The position numbers and the translations under genes were made by a program. Of a stretch of DNA of 64,000 nt, positions 8,439-16,857 are shown in pieces. Where the stretch lies: positions 186,001 to 250,000 of the forward strand of contig JAZQNW010000001.1 of the NCBI GenBank assembly GCA_045627525.1, in the 5' to 3' direction. This DNA comes from CAG-877 sp045627525. GTDB lineage: Bacteria > Bacillota_I > Bacilli_A > RF39 > UBA660. Each line of letters starts with the position of its first letter. Within the stretch, counting starts at the first letter, position 1. The notes beneath the pieces were generated by a model. That model worked only from the letters and a program-made list of their open reading frames with translations. It did no database searches and had not been told where the DNA came from.

Positions 8439-9572
8439 TTAAAAATTATCATTTAAAAACTCAACATAATATCTTTCAAAAGTAATATTATTATCATGAA
8501 TATATTTAGCAATCTTTTTTCCAACAAATCTATAATGCCATGGTTCATTTCTAAAACCTGTTATTTTCTCTCCACGTTTTGAAAATCTTAAAATAAAACC
8601 ATATTTATAAGCATTATCTAACATCCATTCATACTCTTTTGAATTAGCAAAAACATTACTATTCTTACTACCAATATCAAAAGCTAAACCTGTTTGATGT
8701 TCAGAAAATCCAGGAAAAGCAACATATTTATCAACATATGAATCCCCATAAAGATTACGATAATAATCACATAATTCAACTTGATCATCATAGCTACGAT
8801 ATCCAGAATTTATAACAATCTCATAACCATTTTTATTAGCATCTTTTGCCATTTGAACAAAAGCCGTAACTGCTACTCTTGAACCCTTTATCTTCTCAGA
8901 AGTGTATGAAGATGGAACATCGATCAAATCATTAGGAACAAAATTTTTTTCTAATTTATAATGCTTATTTACTAACATATCAGTAGAAAATTTTTTCACA
9001 ACTGAAGGATCTTTATAATCATCTTTATTTAAACCTAAATTAACATATAAAACCGTAGTTTCTTCATCTTCACCAGTATCATCAGAAAAATTAATATAAT
9101 CATCATAGTATTTCAATTTAGCATAACTAATACTATAAAATTCCTCTAAATATCTAATTTTTTTTCTTTTAGCAAAGTTAGTAACATCATCATCATTACC
9201 ATGAGCTAATATCATAGAAATATTACTATTACTGTAACCTTTAGAAATTAAAGTATTAATATTCTTTATTAAATGTTTTTGATCATAATAATCTATTTTA
9301 GAATAACTATCTAAATTTTTTTCTTTATAATCATCACTTTCAAAAGCTGCATTTAAAGTTTTATTTTCGCCTATTTTTAAAACATAATCTTTTTTAAAAC
9401 TAAAAAAAATATTTTTACTGGCTTCTCTACTGTATCCATACTTCATAATAGATTTAAGTTGAGCATTATATAATAAAAAAATTGTCAAAACTATTCCTAA
9501 AATAATGCCAAAAATTTTCAATAATTTTATTACAGGATTTTTTAATTTTAACTTTTTCTTAGTAACTTTCAA
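8439..9572 (-). CDS. VanY-type D-alanyl-D-alanine carboxypeptidase (peptidase M15B), membrane-anchored
   Basis: Trims the terminal D-Ala from peptidoglycan stem peptides outside the cell. A basic N-terminus followed by one hydrophobic segment (IFGIILGIVLTIFLLYN) anchors it. Residues ~40-220 form a region without clear similarity; the C-terminal ~150 residues hold the M15B domain: SGYRSYDDQ, FPGFSEHQTGLAFDIG (zinc ligands His and Asp) and EPWHYRFVG (zinc ligand His). A GTG at 9581 overlaps the RBS; the better start is the TTG at 9572, spaced five bases from AGGTGA. Likely a monocistronic gene, divergent from the radical SAM gene. Confidence 0.9.
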   Translation of the reverse strand: MKVTKKKLKLKNPVIKLLKIFGIILGIVLTIFLLYNAQLKSIMKYGYSREASKNIFFSFKKDYVLKIGENKTLNAAFESDDYKEKNLDSYSKIDYYDQKHLIKNINTLISKGYSNSNISMILAHGNDDDVTNFAKRKKIRYLEEFYSISYAKLKYYDDYINFSDDTGEDEETTVLYVNLGLNKDDYKDPSVVKKFSTDMLVNKHYKLEKNFVPNDLIDVPSSYTSEKIKGSRVAVTAFVQMAKDANKNGYEIVINSGYRSYDDQVELCDYYRNLYGDSYVDKYVAFPGFSEHQTGLAFDIGSKNSNVFANSKEYEWMLDNAYKYGFILRFSKRGEKITGFRNEPWHYRFVGKKIAKYIHDNNITFERYYVEFLNDNF

Positions 9573-9619
9573 AAATATCACCTACTATAATAATAAGTAT
9601 AACATAAAAAACAAATATT

Positions 9620-9628
9620 TGATATAAT
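9620..9628 (+). promoter_or_regulatory. Extended -10 promoter for the yhcC-like operon
   Basis: TGATATAAT at 9620-9628 has a TG extension and a perfect TATAAT, about 20 bp before the start codon at 9648. No good -35 is visible. Confidence 0.5.
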
Positions 9629-9647
9629 CAATTAGTAGGTGAAACAT

Positions 9648-10592
9648 ATGAATGATTTTAAATATAGTAATACAAACAAAAGATACCATACACTAGATTA
9701 TTTTTATAAAAACAAATTTAATGAAAAAGTGTTCAAAGTAAGCCTTGATGCTGGATTTACATGTCCGAATATAGATGGAAAAGTTGGCTATGGTGGATGT
9801 ATATACTGTTCTAAATTAGGTAGTGGAGAATTTGCAGGTAATAAAAATGAAGACTTAAAAACTCAATTTATAAAAATTAGAGATATAATGCTTAAAAAAT
9901 GGCCTAAAGCCAAATATATCGGTTATTTTCAAGCACACACTAATACATATGCTCCAATAAATATTTTAAAAGAAAAATATGAAACAATTCTAAAACTCGA
10001 TAACGTTGTAGGATTAAATATCGCAACAAGACCTGATGCTATTTCAGATGAATGTCTAAATTATTTAGAAGAATTAAGCAAAAAAACTTATCTTACTATC
10101 GAATTAGGATTACAAACAACAAATGAAAAAACCGCAAAATTAATAAATAGATGTCATACATTAAAATGCTTTGATGATACTGTAAAAAAATTAAGAGAAA
10201 GAAGTATAAATGTTGTTGTTCATATAATTAACGGGCTTCCATACGAAACAAAAGAAGATATGATCAATACTGTAAAACATTTAAATTCATTAGATATACA
10301 AGGAATAAAAATACACATGCTAAGTATATTAAAAAATACAGCTATTGAAAAACTATATCAAAAACAAAAATTAAAAGCTTTAACTAAAAATGAATATATT
10401 GATATAGTCATAAATCAATTAGAATATTTAAGACCTGAAATAGTAATTCACCGTATAACATCAAGTCCCAAAAAAGAAGATTTAATAGAACCAAATTGGC
10501 TTAACAATAAAAAAAGTATATTAAATGATATTGATAAAGAAATGTTAAAAAGAAAAACATACCAAGGAAAAAAGACAAATGAAAATCATTAA
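9648..10592 (+). CDS. Radical SAM protein, TIGR01212/YhcC family
   Basis: 314 residues. The N-terminal CPNIDGKVGYGGCIYC is the cluster-binding signature of the YhcC family (extra spacing between the first Cys and the CxxC pair). GYFQAHTNTYAP, IATRPD and ELGLQT are family-typical barrel motifs. The precise reaction is unsettled; family members are widespread and some have been linked to RNA modification. A GTG at 9639 lies inside the RBS, so I chose the ATG at 9648 (AGGTG plus 6 bases). The 3' end overlaps the DUF1294 gene by 14 bp. Confidence 0.9.
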   Translation: MNDFKYSNTNKRYHTLDYFYKNKFNEKVFKVSLDAGFTCPNIDGKVGYGGCIYCSKLGSGEFAGNKNEDLKTQFIKIRDIMLKKWPKAKYIGYFQAHTNTYAPINILKEKYETILKLDNVVGLNIATRPDAISDECLNYLEELSKKTYLTIELGLQTTNEKTAKLINRCHTLKCFDDTVKKLRERSINVVVHIINGLPYETKEDMINTVKHLNSLDIQGIKIHMLSILKNTAIEKLYQKQKLKALTKNEYIDIVINQLEYLRPEIVIHRITSSPKKEDLIEPNWLNNKKSILNDIDKEMLKRKTYQGKKTNENH

Positions 10593-10836
10593 TATATATA
10601 TAATAACTATAAACATAATCAGTTTCATAATATATGGCATAGATAAACAAAAAGCCATAAAACAAAAATGGCGAATAAATGAAAATATATTAATAATTCT
10701 AGCATTAATTGGTGGTGGTGCTGGATCATTCATAGGAATGTATACTTTTCATCACAAAACAAAAAAAATAAAGTTCTTAATATTAATACCATTAATAACT
10801 ATAATAGAATATTATATATACAAAACTATAATTTAA
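10579..10836 (+). CDS. DUF1294 family membrane protein
   Basis: 85 residues, three hydrophobic segments. YGIDKQKAIKQKWRINE, the IGGGAGSFIGM loop and FHHKTKKIKF are the conserved DUF1294 pattern. The function is unknown in any organism I can name. It overlaps the 3' end of the radical SAM gene, so the two are co-transcribed; it ends at a bidirectional terminator. Confidence 0.85.
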   Translation: MKIINIYIITINIISFIIYGIDKQKAIKQKWRINENILIILALIGGGAGSFIGMYTFHHKTKKIKFLILIPLITIIEYYIYKTII

Positions 10837-10840
10837 ACAA

Positions 10841-10870
10841 AAAAATAATAGTAAAATTACTATTATTTTT
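10841..10870. terminator. Bidirectional intrinsic terminator
   Basis: A symmetric 14-bp inverted repeat, AAAAATAATAGTAA/TTACTATTATTTTT, with A-run and T-run flanks, between converging genes. The stop of the minus-strand gene lies inside it. Confidence 0.8.
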
Positions 10871-11273
10871 TTTCATATTGAAAACCTTTTGATACACTAT
10901 TAGATTTTATACAATCCATATTCTCATTAAAATATGGCATAGAAACATTATCATTAATATCAGCTACTTGACCATCTCTTATTAAAATATATTCTACATT
11001 AACTGAACCATCAAAAGCTGCAACATCAGCATCAGTAGGACCACCCTTAACAGATGTACAATACATTAACATAAAATTAAGTAGTTTTGTTGGTTGTAAG
11101 ATAATAATTTTATCTCTAAAGTCTAGCACTTCCTCAGAATCTAAACTAGCACTAATAGCATATTTTAAATTATTATCTTTATCTTCATAATAACACTTTT
11201 TTTCTTCTGTAATAGGATTAGCTATAACAGAAAAAGTAATATTATCTTCATCATATAAAACCATTTTTTCCAT
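10863..11273 (-). CDS. Hypothetical protein, soluble, 136 aa
   Basis: I do not recognise this protein. It has no signal peptide or membrane segment and is mostly beta-strand-like, with acidic surface (calculable net negative charge). RBS AGGAGG lies 5 bases before the ATG at 11273. It stands alone between two terminators, downstream of the SPFH gene; upstream no strong promoter is clear. Confidence 0.7.
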   Translation of the reverse strand: MEKMVLYDEDNITFSVIANPITEEKKCYYEDKDNNLKYAISASLDSEEVLDFRDKIIILQPTKLLNFMLMYCTSVKGGPTDADVAAFDGSVNVEYILIRDGQVADINDNVSMPYFNENMDCIKSNSVSKGFQYEKK

Positions 11274-11327
11274 AAAAACCTCCTGAACTCTCTTTAATTA
11301 TAATACTTAAAAATTTTTATTACAATA

Positions 11328-11353
11328 AAAAAGCATTAATATTTAATGCTTTT
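11328..11353 (-). terminator. Terminator after the SPFH gene
   Basis: AAAAGCATTA/TAATGCTTTT stem with loop AATAT-like bases, followed by a T-run on the minus strand. Confidence 0.8.
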
Positions 11354-12305
11354 AAACTTTTTCTTTAACGCTCATAGGTTGGGCTTTTGGCTTAATATGT
11401 TCTGATGAAGATTTATCCGATTTCGATTTATCAAACATTTCACTAAAAGTTGTACCAATTGTAGCCAAATTTTGTAAATCACTAGGTACAATAATCTTAG
11501 TAGATTGACCCTTTGAAACTTCAACTAACGCATCATAACTTTTTAATTTTAATACAGCTTCATCCATTTGAGCTTCTTTTAATAATTTCAAACCTTGAGC
11601 TGTTGCTTCTTGAATTTTAATAATAGCTGCAGCTTCACCTTCTGCTTCACGGATATGAGCTTCTCTTTTAGCATCTGCTCTTAAAATTGCACTTTCTTTT
11701 TCACCTTCAGCAATTAATATAGCTGACTTCTTTTCACCTTCTGCTTTAAGAATAGCTTCACGACGCTCACGTTCAGCTCTCATTTGTTTTTCCATTGCAT
11801 CTTGAATATCACGAGGTGGTAAAATATTTTTAACTTCAACACGGTTAACTTTAATTCCCCATGGATCTGTTGCTTCATCCAAAATTGAACGCATTTTTGA
11901 GTTAATAATATCACGAGAAGTCAATGTTTCATCTAATTCAAGATCACCTATAATATTTCTTAATGTTGTTGCTGTTAAATTTTCAATAGCGTTTACTGGA
12001 TTTTCAACACCATAAGTATATAGTTTTGGATCAGTAATTTGTAAATAAACTACAGTATCAATTTGCATAGTAACATTATCTTTAGTAATAACTGGTTGTG
12101 GAGCAAAATCTTGTACTTTTTCCTTTAAGCTTACAACATTTGCAACTCTTTCAAATATTGGTATTACATAATGTAAACCTGTTTGCATTGTCCTATGATA
12201 TGCCCCCAATCTTTCAACAACATATGCCTTTGATTGTGGAATTATTTTTATTCCCTTAATCAATACAATGGCAATAATAATTAATAAGACAATTGTAAAT
12301 TCCAT
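11352..12305 (-). CDS. SPFH/band 7 (stomatin-like, QmcA type) membrane protein
   Basis: 317 residues. One N-terminal hydrophobic helix (FTIVLLIIIAIVLIKGI), then the SPFH domain (VVERLGAYHRTMQTGLHYVIP, NVTMQIDTVVYLQITDP, LRNIIGDLELDETLTSRD) and a long coiled coil with repeated EAILKAEGEKKSAILIAEGE units at about 185-240. Such proteins form ring- or cage-like assemblies in the membrane and are tied to membrane microdomains and membrane-protease control. The start is 2 bp after the stop of the NfeD gene, and NfeD proteins are known partners of SPFH proteins. Confidence 0.92.
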   Translation of the reverse strand: MEFTIVLLIIIAIVLIKGIKIIPQSKAYVVERLGAYHRTMQTGLHYVIPIFERVANVVSLKEKVQDFAPQPVITKDNVTMQIDTVVYLQITDPKLYTYGVENPVNAIENLTATTLRNIIGDLELDETLTSRDIINSKMRSILDEATDPWGIKVNRVEVKNILPPRDIQDAMEKQMRAERERREAILKAEGEKKSAILIAEGEKESAILRADAKREAHIREAEGEAAAIIKIQEATAQGLKLLKEAQMDEAVLKLKSYDALVEVSKGQSTKIIVPSDLQNLATIGTTFSEMFDKSKSDKSSSEHIKPKAQPMSVKEKV

Positions 12306-12307
12306 TT

Positions 12308-12727
12308 TTATTTTTCCTCCCTTTCGACAATAAGTTTTACACCATCTATTTTTTTAACAACTACTTTTTCACCTACATCAAACTTCTTATCACTAACAGC
12401 AGTCCAAGTAGTTCCTAAAACCTTTACCTCACCATATTCATCTTCAGTAATTTTTTTAGTAACAGTTGCTCTTTTGCCAATAACACGGTCGGAATTAGTA
12501 GGCTGTATTTTCCCACTATGCATTTTTTTAACTAAAGGTTTAGTAATCAACAAAGCTATAATACTAATTATTGAAAATACAATAATTTGAATTACTAATG
12601 AATCAGTAATCAAAGAAGCAATCATAGCAAAGAAAGCACCTATAGCAAACCAAATAGATACTAAATTTACAGTAACAACTTCTAATAAAAATAAAAATGC
12701 ACAAATTGAAAACCAAGTAACTAGCAT
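12308..12727 (-). CDS. NfeD family membrane protein
   Basis: 139 residues. Two to three hydrophobic segments in the first ~75 residues, then a C-terminal OB-fold (VIGKRATVTKKITEDEYGEV, KVLGTTWTAVSD, VVKKIDGVKLIVE). This is the short, protease-less NfeD form that pairs with SPFH proteins. A GTG at 12739 is possible, but the ATG at 12727 is properly spaced from GGTGAG. Operon with the SPFH gene. Confidence 0.9.
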   Translation of the reverse strand: MLVTWFSICAFLFLLEVVTVNLVSIWFAIGAFFAMIASLITDSLVIQIIVFSIISIIALLITKPLVKKMHSGKIQPTNSDRVIGKRATVTKKITEDEYGEVKVLGTTWTAVSDKKFDVGEKVVVKKIDGVKLIVEREEK

Positions 12728-12793
12728 AAAACTCACCACACTATAATTATATGATACTAAAATTTTTTTTTCAATAATTTCGACAAAAAAATC

Positions 12794-12822
12794 TTGTTTA
12801 TAAAAAAAAAATATAATATAAT
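12794..12822 (+). promoter_or_regulatory. Promoter of the Ig-like protein gene
   Basis: TTGTTT (12794-12799), 17-bp spacer, TATAAT (12817-12822), 25 bp before the start codon. Confidence 0.65.
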
Positions 12823-12847
12823 CTATTTATAAGGATAGGAAGTAAAT

Positions 12848-13585
12848 ATGCGAAAATTAACAAAAAAAGAAAATCAAATAGTTACGATTGTCTTTGCAGT
12901 ATGGGGAATTATTTTTGTTGGTAGTGGATTAACTATGAACAAATTAGAAGCTCCTGAACCAGTAGTAAAAAAAGATCTTGAAGTAATTCAAAAAAGAGTT
13001 GCTCAAACTAAAACAAACGAAATAAAGCTAAAAGACATGGAATTAGAAATAAATCAACCACTTAGTGTTGATGTTAAAGATTATTTAGAAAATATTGATG
13101 ATTTAGATGATAATTTTATAAAATTATTAAAATTAGATACATCAATGGTAAAACCAAACGAAGCTGGTACTTATACATATACAATTACATATAAAAAGAA
13201 AAAATATAATGGATCATTCATTATAAAAGCAAAAGAGTTACCAAAAGTTGACATAAAAATAAAAGAAAACTTAAAGCTTAAAATTGGTGATCCTATATCA
13301 ACAGATATTTCAACATATGTAGAAGGAACATTAAATGACGAAGTAAAAAATAATATTCTATTAGATTTATCTAATATTGATACAAGTATAGTTGGTACTT
13401 ATGACATATCAATTACATATGACGGAAAATTATATACTGGAAAAATAACAGTATACGAACCACAAATGGCTATAAAATTACCTGAAAATGGAACATCAAG
13501 TGATGAGAAAACACCTACTGAGCAAGAGAAAAAGCCTACAGAAGAAAAAGCAGAAGAACAAACTGAAACAACAACAACTGAATAA
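12848..13585 (+). CDS. Membrane-anchored protein with two Ig-like repeats, unknown function
   Basis: 245 residues. The N-terminus is cytoplasmic and basic (MRKLTKKENQ) followed by one hydrophobic helix (IVTIVFAVWGIIFVGSGL) without a clear cleavage site, so it is probably an anchored extracellular protein. Two related ~70-residue repeats follow (about 58-130 and 136-207), each ending in a strand pair of the type GTYTYTITYKKKKYNGSF / GTYDISITYDGKLYTGKI, as in bacterial Ig-like domains. The tail is a Glu/Thr/Lys/Pro-rich low-complexity region, no sorting motif. Own promoter, monocistronic, ends at the terminator shared with fhs. Confidence 0.8.
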   Translation: MRKLTKKENQIVTIVFAVWGIIFVGSGLTMNKLEAPEPVVKKDLEVIQKRVAQTKTNEIKLKDMELEINQPLSVDVKDYLENIDDLDDNFIKLLKLDTSMVKPNEAGTYTYTITYKKKKYNGSFIIKAKELPKVDIKIKENLKLKIGDPISTDISTYVEGTLNDEVKNNILLDLSNIDTSIVGTYDISITYDGKLYTGKITVYEPQMAIKLPENGTSSDEKTPTEQEKKPTEEKAEEQTETTTTE

Positions 13586-13618
13586 AAAAAACGCTAGATA
13601 ATATCTAGTGTTTTTTTT
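13586..13618. terminator. Bidirectional intrinsic terminator
   Basis: AACGCTAGATA/TATCTAGTGTT stem (13590-13612), A-run left and nine T right, between converging genes. Confidence 0.85.
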
Positions 13619-15234
13619 TAACTTAAACCAACAATTTTATTATCAGAATAATCAATTAATTCATAATTTGGTATTTTAGGTAATCCAGGCATTACCATAA
13701 TATTACCTAAAAGAACCGTTATAAATTCAGCTCCATTATATAATCTAACATCTCTAACTAATACCGAAAAGTTTTTTGGAGCTCCCAATTTCTTAGCATC
13801 GTCGCTAAAAGAATATTGTGTTTTAGCTACACAAATTGGAAGATAAGACTTTCCATTTTTTGTCAATTCTTCAATTTTTTCTAATGCCTCTTTACTATAT
13901 TCGATATTAGAAGCATGATATATTTTCTTACAAATAGCCTCTATTTTTTCAGCAATTGCTAAATTATCATCATATAATAATTTAAATTTACTTTTCTTAC
14001 GACAAGCAGCTATTACTTTATTTGCTAAGTCAATTGCCCCTTCTCCACCATCAGTATAAGCCATACTTGTAGAAAATTCAGCACCCAATTTATTACAGTA
14101 GTCTTCAACTATTGAAAGTTCCTTATCAGTATCAGTAGTATACTTATTTAAACAAACAACTACAGGAATACCATACTGTTTCAAATTTTCAATATGTTGA
14201 CCTAAATTTGGCAATCCTTTTCTCAATGAATCACAATCTTCTAAATTAACCTTCTCTTTATCTACACCACCATTATATTTTAAAGCCTTAACAGTCGCTA
14301 CTAAAACTATACAATCTGGGCTAATACCAGCCTTACGGCATTTTATATCTAAGAATTTTTCTGCCCCTAAATCAGCACCAAATCCCGCTTCAGTTACAAC
14401 ATACTTACCAAGCGTAAGTCCAAGTTTAGTTGCAACAACTGTATTACAACCATGTGCAATGTTAGCAAAAGGTCCACCGTGAATAATTACAGGCGTATGT
14501 TCCAATGTTTGAACTAAATTAGGTAAAAAAGCATCTTTTAATAAGACAAGCATTGATCCTTCAATTTTTAAATCTTTAGCATAAATTGCTTCATCTCTAC
14601 TATTATAACCAATCAAAATATTACCTAGTCTTCTCTTCAAGTCATCTAAAGAATCTGCCAAACAGAATAAAGCCATTATTTCACTAGCGGCAGTAATAGA
14701 AAATGATTCATCTCTATTATCAAGCTTTACTCTTCTTAATGCCCTATCGTTAACATCCAAACAACGATTAAATGTAACACGTTTAATATCTAATTCATTA
14801 CCATGAAAAATATGATTATCAATAGCAGCACAAAGTAAATCATTAGCAGCTGTTATTGCATGAAAATCACCAGTAAAATGTAAATTTATATCTTCCATAG
14901 GAACGACCTGACTGTATCCGCCACCAGTAGCGCCACCTTTAATACCAAAAACAGGTCCCATAGAAGGTTCTCTTAATACAATAATAGGCTTTTTATTAAG
15001 CTTATTTAATGCATCACCCAAACCTATACTTACAGTAGTCTTCCCTTCACCGTAAGGAGTAGGATTTATCGCAGTAACCAAAACTAACTTAGCTTTAGAA
15101 TTACCATAATTAACATTTATTTTAGCTTTATCATTACCATATAAAAGTAAATCCTTTTCAGTTAATCCTATCTTCCTAGCAATCTTCTTTATATTCTCTT
15201 TTTCATTAGCCTGTGCAATCTCTATATCAGTCAT
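13618..15234 (-). CDS. fhs: Formate--tetrahydrofolate ligase
   Basis: Makes 10-formyl-THF from formate, THF and ATP, feeding purine and formyl-Met synthesis. 538 residues, a little short of the usual ~556. P-loop TPYGEGKTT at 59-67, REPSMGPVFGIKGGATGGGY soon after, HFTGDFHAI, and HGGPFANIAHGC, all typical. The ATG at 15234 has GAGGTG upstream. It has its own promoter and is the only folate gene in the window. Confidence 0.97.
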   Translation of the reverse strand: MTDIEIAQANEKENIKKIARKIGLTEKDLLLYGNDKAKINVNYGNSKAKLVLVTAINPTPYGEGKTTVSIGLGDALNKLNKKPIIVLREPSMGPVFGIKGGATGGGYSQVVPMEDINLHFTGDFHAITAANDLLCAAIDNHIFHGNELDIKRVTFNRCLDVNDRALRRVKLDNRDESFSITAASEIMALFCLADSLDDLKRRLGNILIGYNSRDEAIYAKDLKIEGSMLVLLKDAFLPNLVQTLEHTPVIIHGGPFANIAHGCNTVVATKLGLTLGKYVVTEAGFGADLGAEKFLDIKCRKAGISPDCIVLVATVKALKYNGGVDKEKVNLEDCDSLRKGLPNLGQHIENLKQYGIPVVVCLNKYTTDTDKELSIVEDYCNKLGAEFSTSMAYTDGGEGAIDLANKVIAACRKKSKFKLLYDDNLAIAEKIEAICKKIYHASNIEYSKEALEKIEELTKNGKSYLPICVAKTQYSFSDDAKKLGAPKNFSVLVRDVRLYNGAEFITVLLGNIMVMPGLPKIPNYELIDYSDNKIVGLS

Positions 15235-15251
15235 GTAATCACCTCATATTA

Positions 15252-15280
15252 ATTATAACATTTACTATTAAACTTGTCAT
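15252..15280 (-). promoter_or_regulatory. Promoter of fhs
   Basis: ATGACA (15280-15275), 17-bp spacer, perfect TATAAT (15257-15252). Confidence 0.65.
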
Positions 15281-15373
15281 TTGAATAACTATTTATTTTA
15301 AAATAATAAAATTAACTAACTGATTTATAAATTTTTATCCACAATAAATGTTGAAAATCAATAATTGTATATT

Positions 15374-15382
15374 TGCTATAAA
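15374..15382 (+). promoter_or_regulatory. Extended -10 promoter of the adhesin-sortase operon
   Basis: TGCTATAAA at 15374-15382; a TTGAAA lies upstream but with a 20-bp spacer. The leader is short and the RBS at 15419-15426 (AAAGGAGG) is very strong. The rest of the 198-bp gap to fhs holds the fhs promoter and nothing else I can name. Confidence 0.5.
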
Positions 15383-15432
15383 ATATTTTTTTTGTTAACA
15401 TCATAGCCATTAAGAAAAAAAGGAGGGATTTT

Positions 15433-16857
15433 ATGAAAAAATTAATTATTTTCTTAATAAGTGCATTAACATTATTTACACCATTATTGACAAAGGCTGA
15501 AACTACAAATTTCTATGAAGCAGAATATATAGATAACATATTTCTCAATAAATTAACACCAGATAAAAAAACTATATATTACCAAAAAGCTAGATTTTTT
15601 AGAGAAAAAGGAACTAATAAAATTGCTTATTGTATCGAACCATTCAATTTTTTTAACGAAACTAGTAAATATGAAAGTATAGTAAATCCAAGTAATTTAA
15701 CAAAAGCCCAAACGGAAAAAATTGGATTATATGCACATTTTGGATATGGATATAAAAATCATACTAGTAAAGAATGGTATGCTGTAACTCAAATGCTAAT
15801 ATGGGAAACAGCAGATCCAGAAGGAAAATACTATTATACAGATTCACTAAATGGAAATAAAATTGATAATCCATATAAAGAATATTACCAAGAATTAAAT
15901 AATCTAATTGAAGTATATAAAAAGACACCAAGTATTAATAATCAAACATATACAACTATTGTAAATAAAGAATTAATACTTACTGATACAAATAATGTTA
16001 TTAATCAATATACCGCAGAAAACAATAATATAAAAATAAATGATAATGAAATTATAATTAATAATCTAGGAATTGGAAAACATACAATAGAGTTAACTCA
16101 AAATGACTATAATTATAATTATCCATTAATATTTTATCAATCTTCAACTAGTCAAAATCTAGTAAAAACAGGAGACCTTAAAACAAAATCTATCAAATTT
16201 AATGTTATAGTCCAAGAAACAAATATAAAGGTTAACAAACTAGACTATGATACATCAACCAACGTATCACAAGGAGAAGGAAGTTTGGATGGAGCAATAT
16301 ATAAGATTTATGACAATAATATGAAAGAAATCAAAACTATAAATATAAAAAATACAACAGGAATAATTAAAAATCTTAATTATGGAAAATATTATATAAA
16401 AGAAGAAAAACCTGGAACAGGATATAATTTAGACAATAAAACTTATAACTTTGAGATTACACCAGATAAGCCAAACGTAGAACTAAATCTAAAAAACAAA
16501 GTAATAAAGTCTACAATCAATATTCATAAATCTTACTTAGTCAATGATAATTTGATGCCTGAAGAAAACATTTCATTTGAAATATACGATAAAGATAAAC
16601 TAATCGATACTTTAACAACAAACAAAAACGGTGAATTTAGTATATCCTTACCGTATGGAACATACACTATAAAGCAAATATCAACAACTCCAGGATATCA
16701 AATATTAGAACCATTTAAAATTGTTGTAAATGATAACTTAAGCCAAACAATAAATTTAACAAATTATAAAATTGAAGTACCAAATACCAAAACAAATATA
16801 TTTAAGCAGTTATTAAAAACAATTAAAAAATTTTTGATGATGGTATTTAGAATATGA
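15433..16857 (+). CDS. Surface adhesin with thioester domain and two SpaA/Cna-B-like domains
   Basis: 474 residues. Signal peptide (MKKLIIFLISALTLFTPLLTKAE). The N-terminal domain has the thioester-domain hallmarks: Cys67 in IAYCIEP and Gln120 in VTQMLIWE, which in this family join into a Cys-Gln thioester able to bind host amines. Two Cna-B/SpaA-type domains follow (about 262-360: LDGAIYKIYD, GKYYIKEEKPGTGY; about 362-445: ISFEIYDKDK, YGTYTIKQISTTPGYQ). The C-terminus EVPNTKTNIFKQ plus a short amphipathic, basic tail looks like a divergent sorting signal (VPNTK in place of LPXTG). It overlaps the sortase gene by 4 bp, so the two form a self-contained surface-anchoring unit. Confidence 0.88.
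   Translation: MKKLIIFLISALTLFTPLLTKAETTNFYEAEYIDNIFLNKLTPDKKTIYYQKARFFREKGTNKIAYCIEPFNFFNETSKYESIVNPSNLTKAQTEKIGLYAHFGYGYKNHTSKEWYAVTQMLIWETADPEGKYYYTDSLNGNKIDNPYKEYYQELNNLIEVYKKTPSINNQTYTTIVNKELILTDTNNVINQYTAENNNIKINDNEIIINNLGIGKHTIELTQNDYNYNYPLIFYQSSTSQNLVKTGDLKTKSIKFNVIVQETNIKVNKLDYDTSTNVSQGEGSLDGAIYKIYDNNMKEIKTINIKNTTGIIKNLNYGKYYIKEEKPGTGYNLDNKTYNFEITPDKPNVELNLKNKVIKSTINIHKSYLVNDNLMPEENISFEIYDKDKLIDTLTTNKNGEFSISLPYGTYTIKQISTTPGYQILEPFKIVVNDNLSQTINLTNYKIEVPNTKTNIFKQLLKTIKKFLMMVFRI

Noticed and set aside
15335..15343. Perfect DnaA-box match TTATCCACA (also at 16904-16912)
   Set aside because: Only two single matches 1.5 kb apart, one of them inside a coding region. There is no cluster and no dnaA/dnaN nearby, so this is chance in AT-rich DNA, not an origin.
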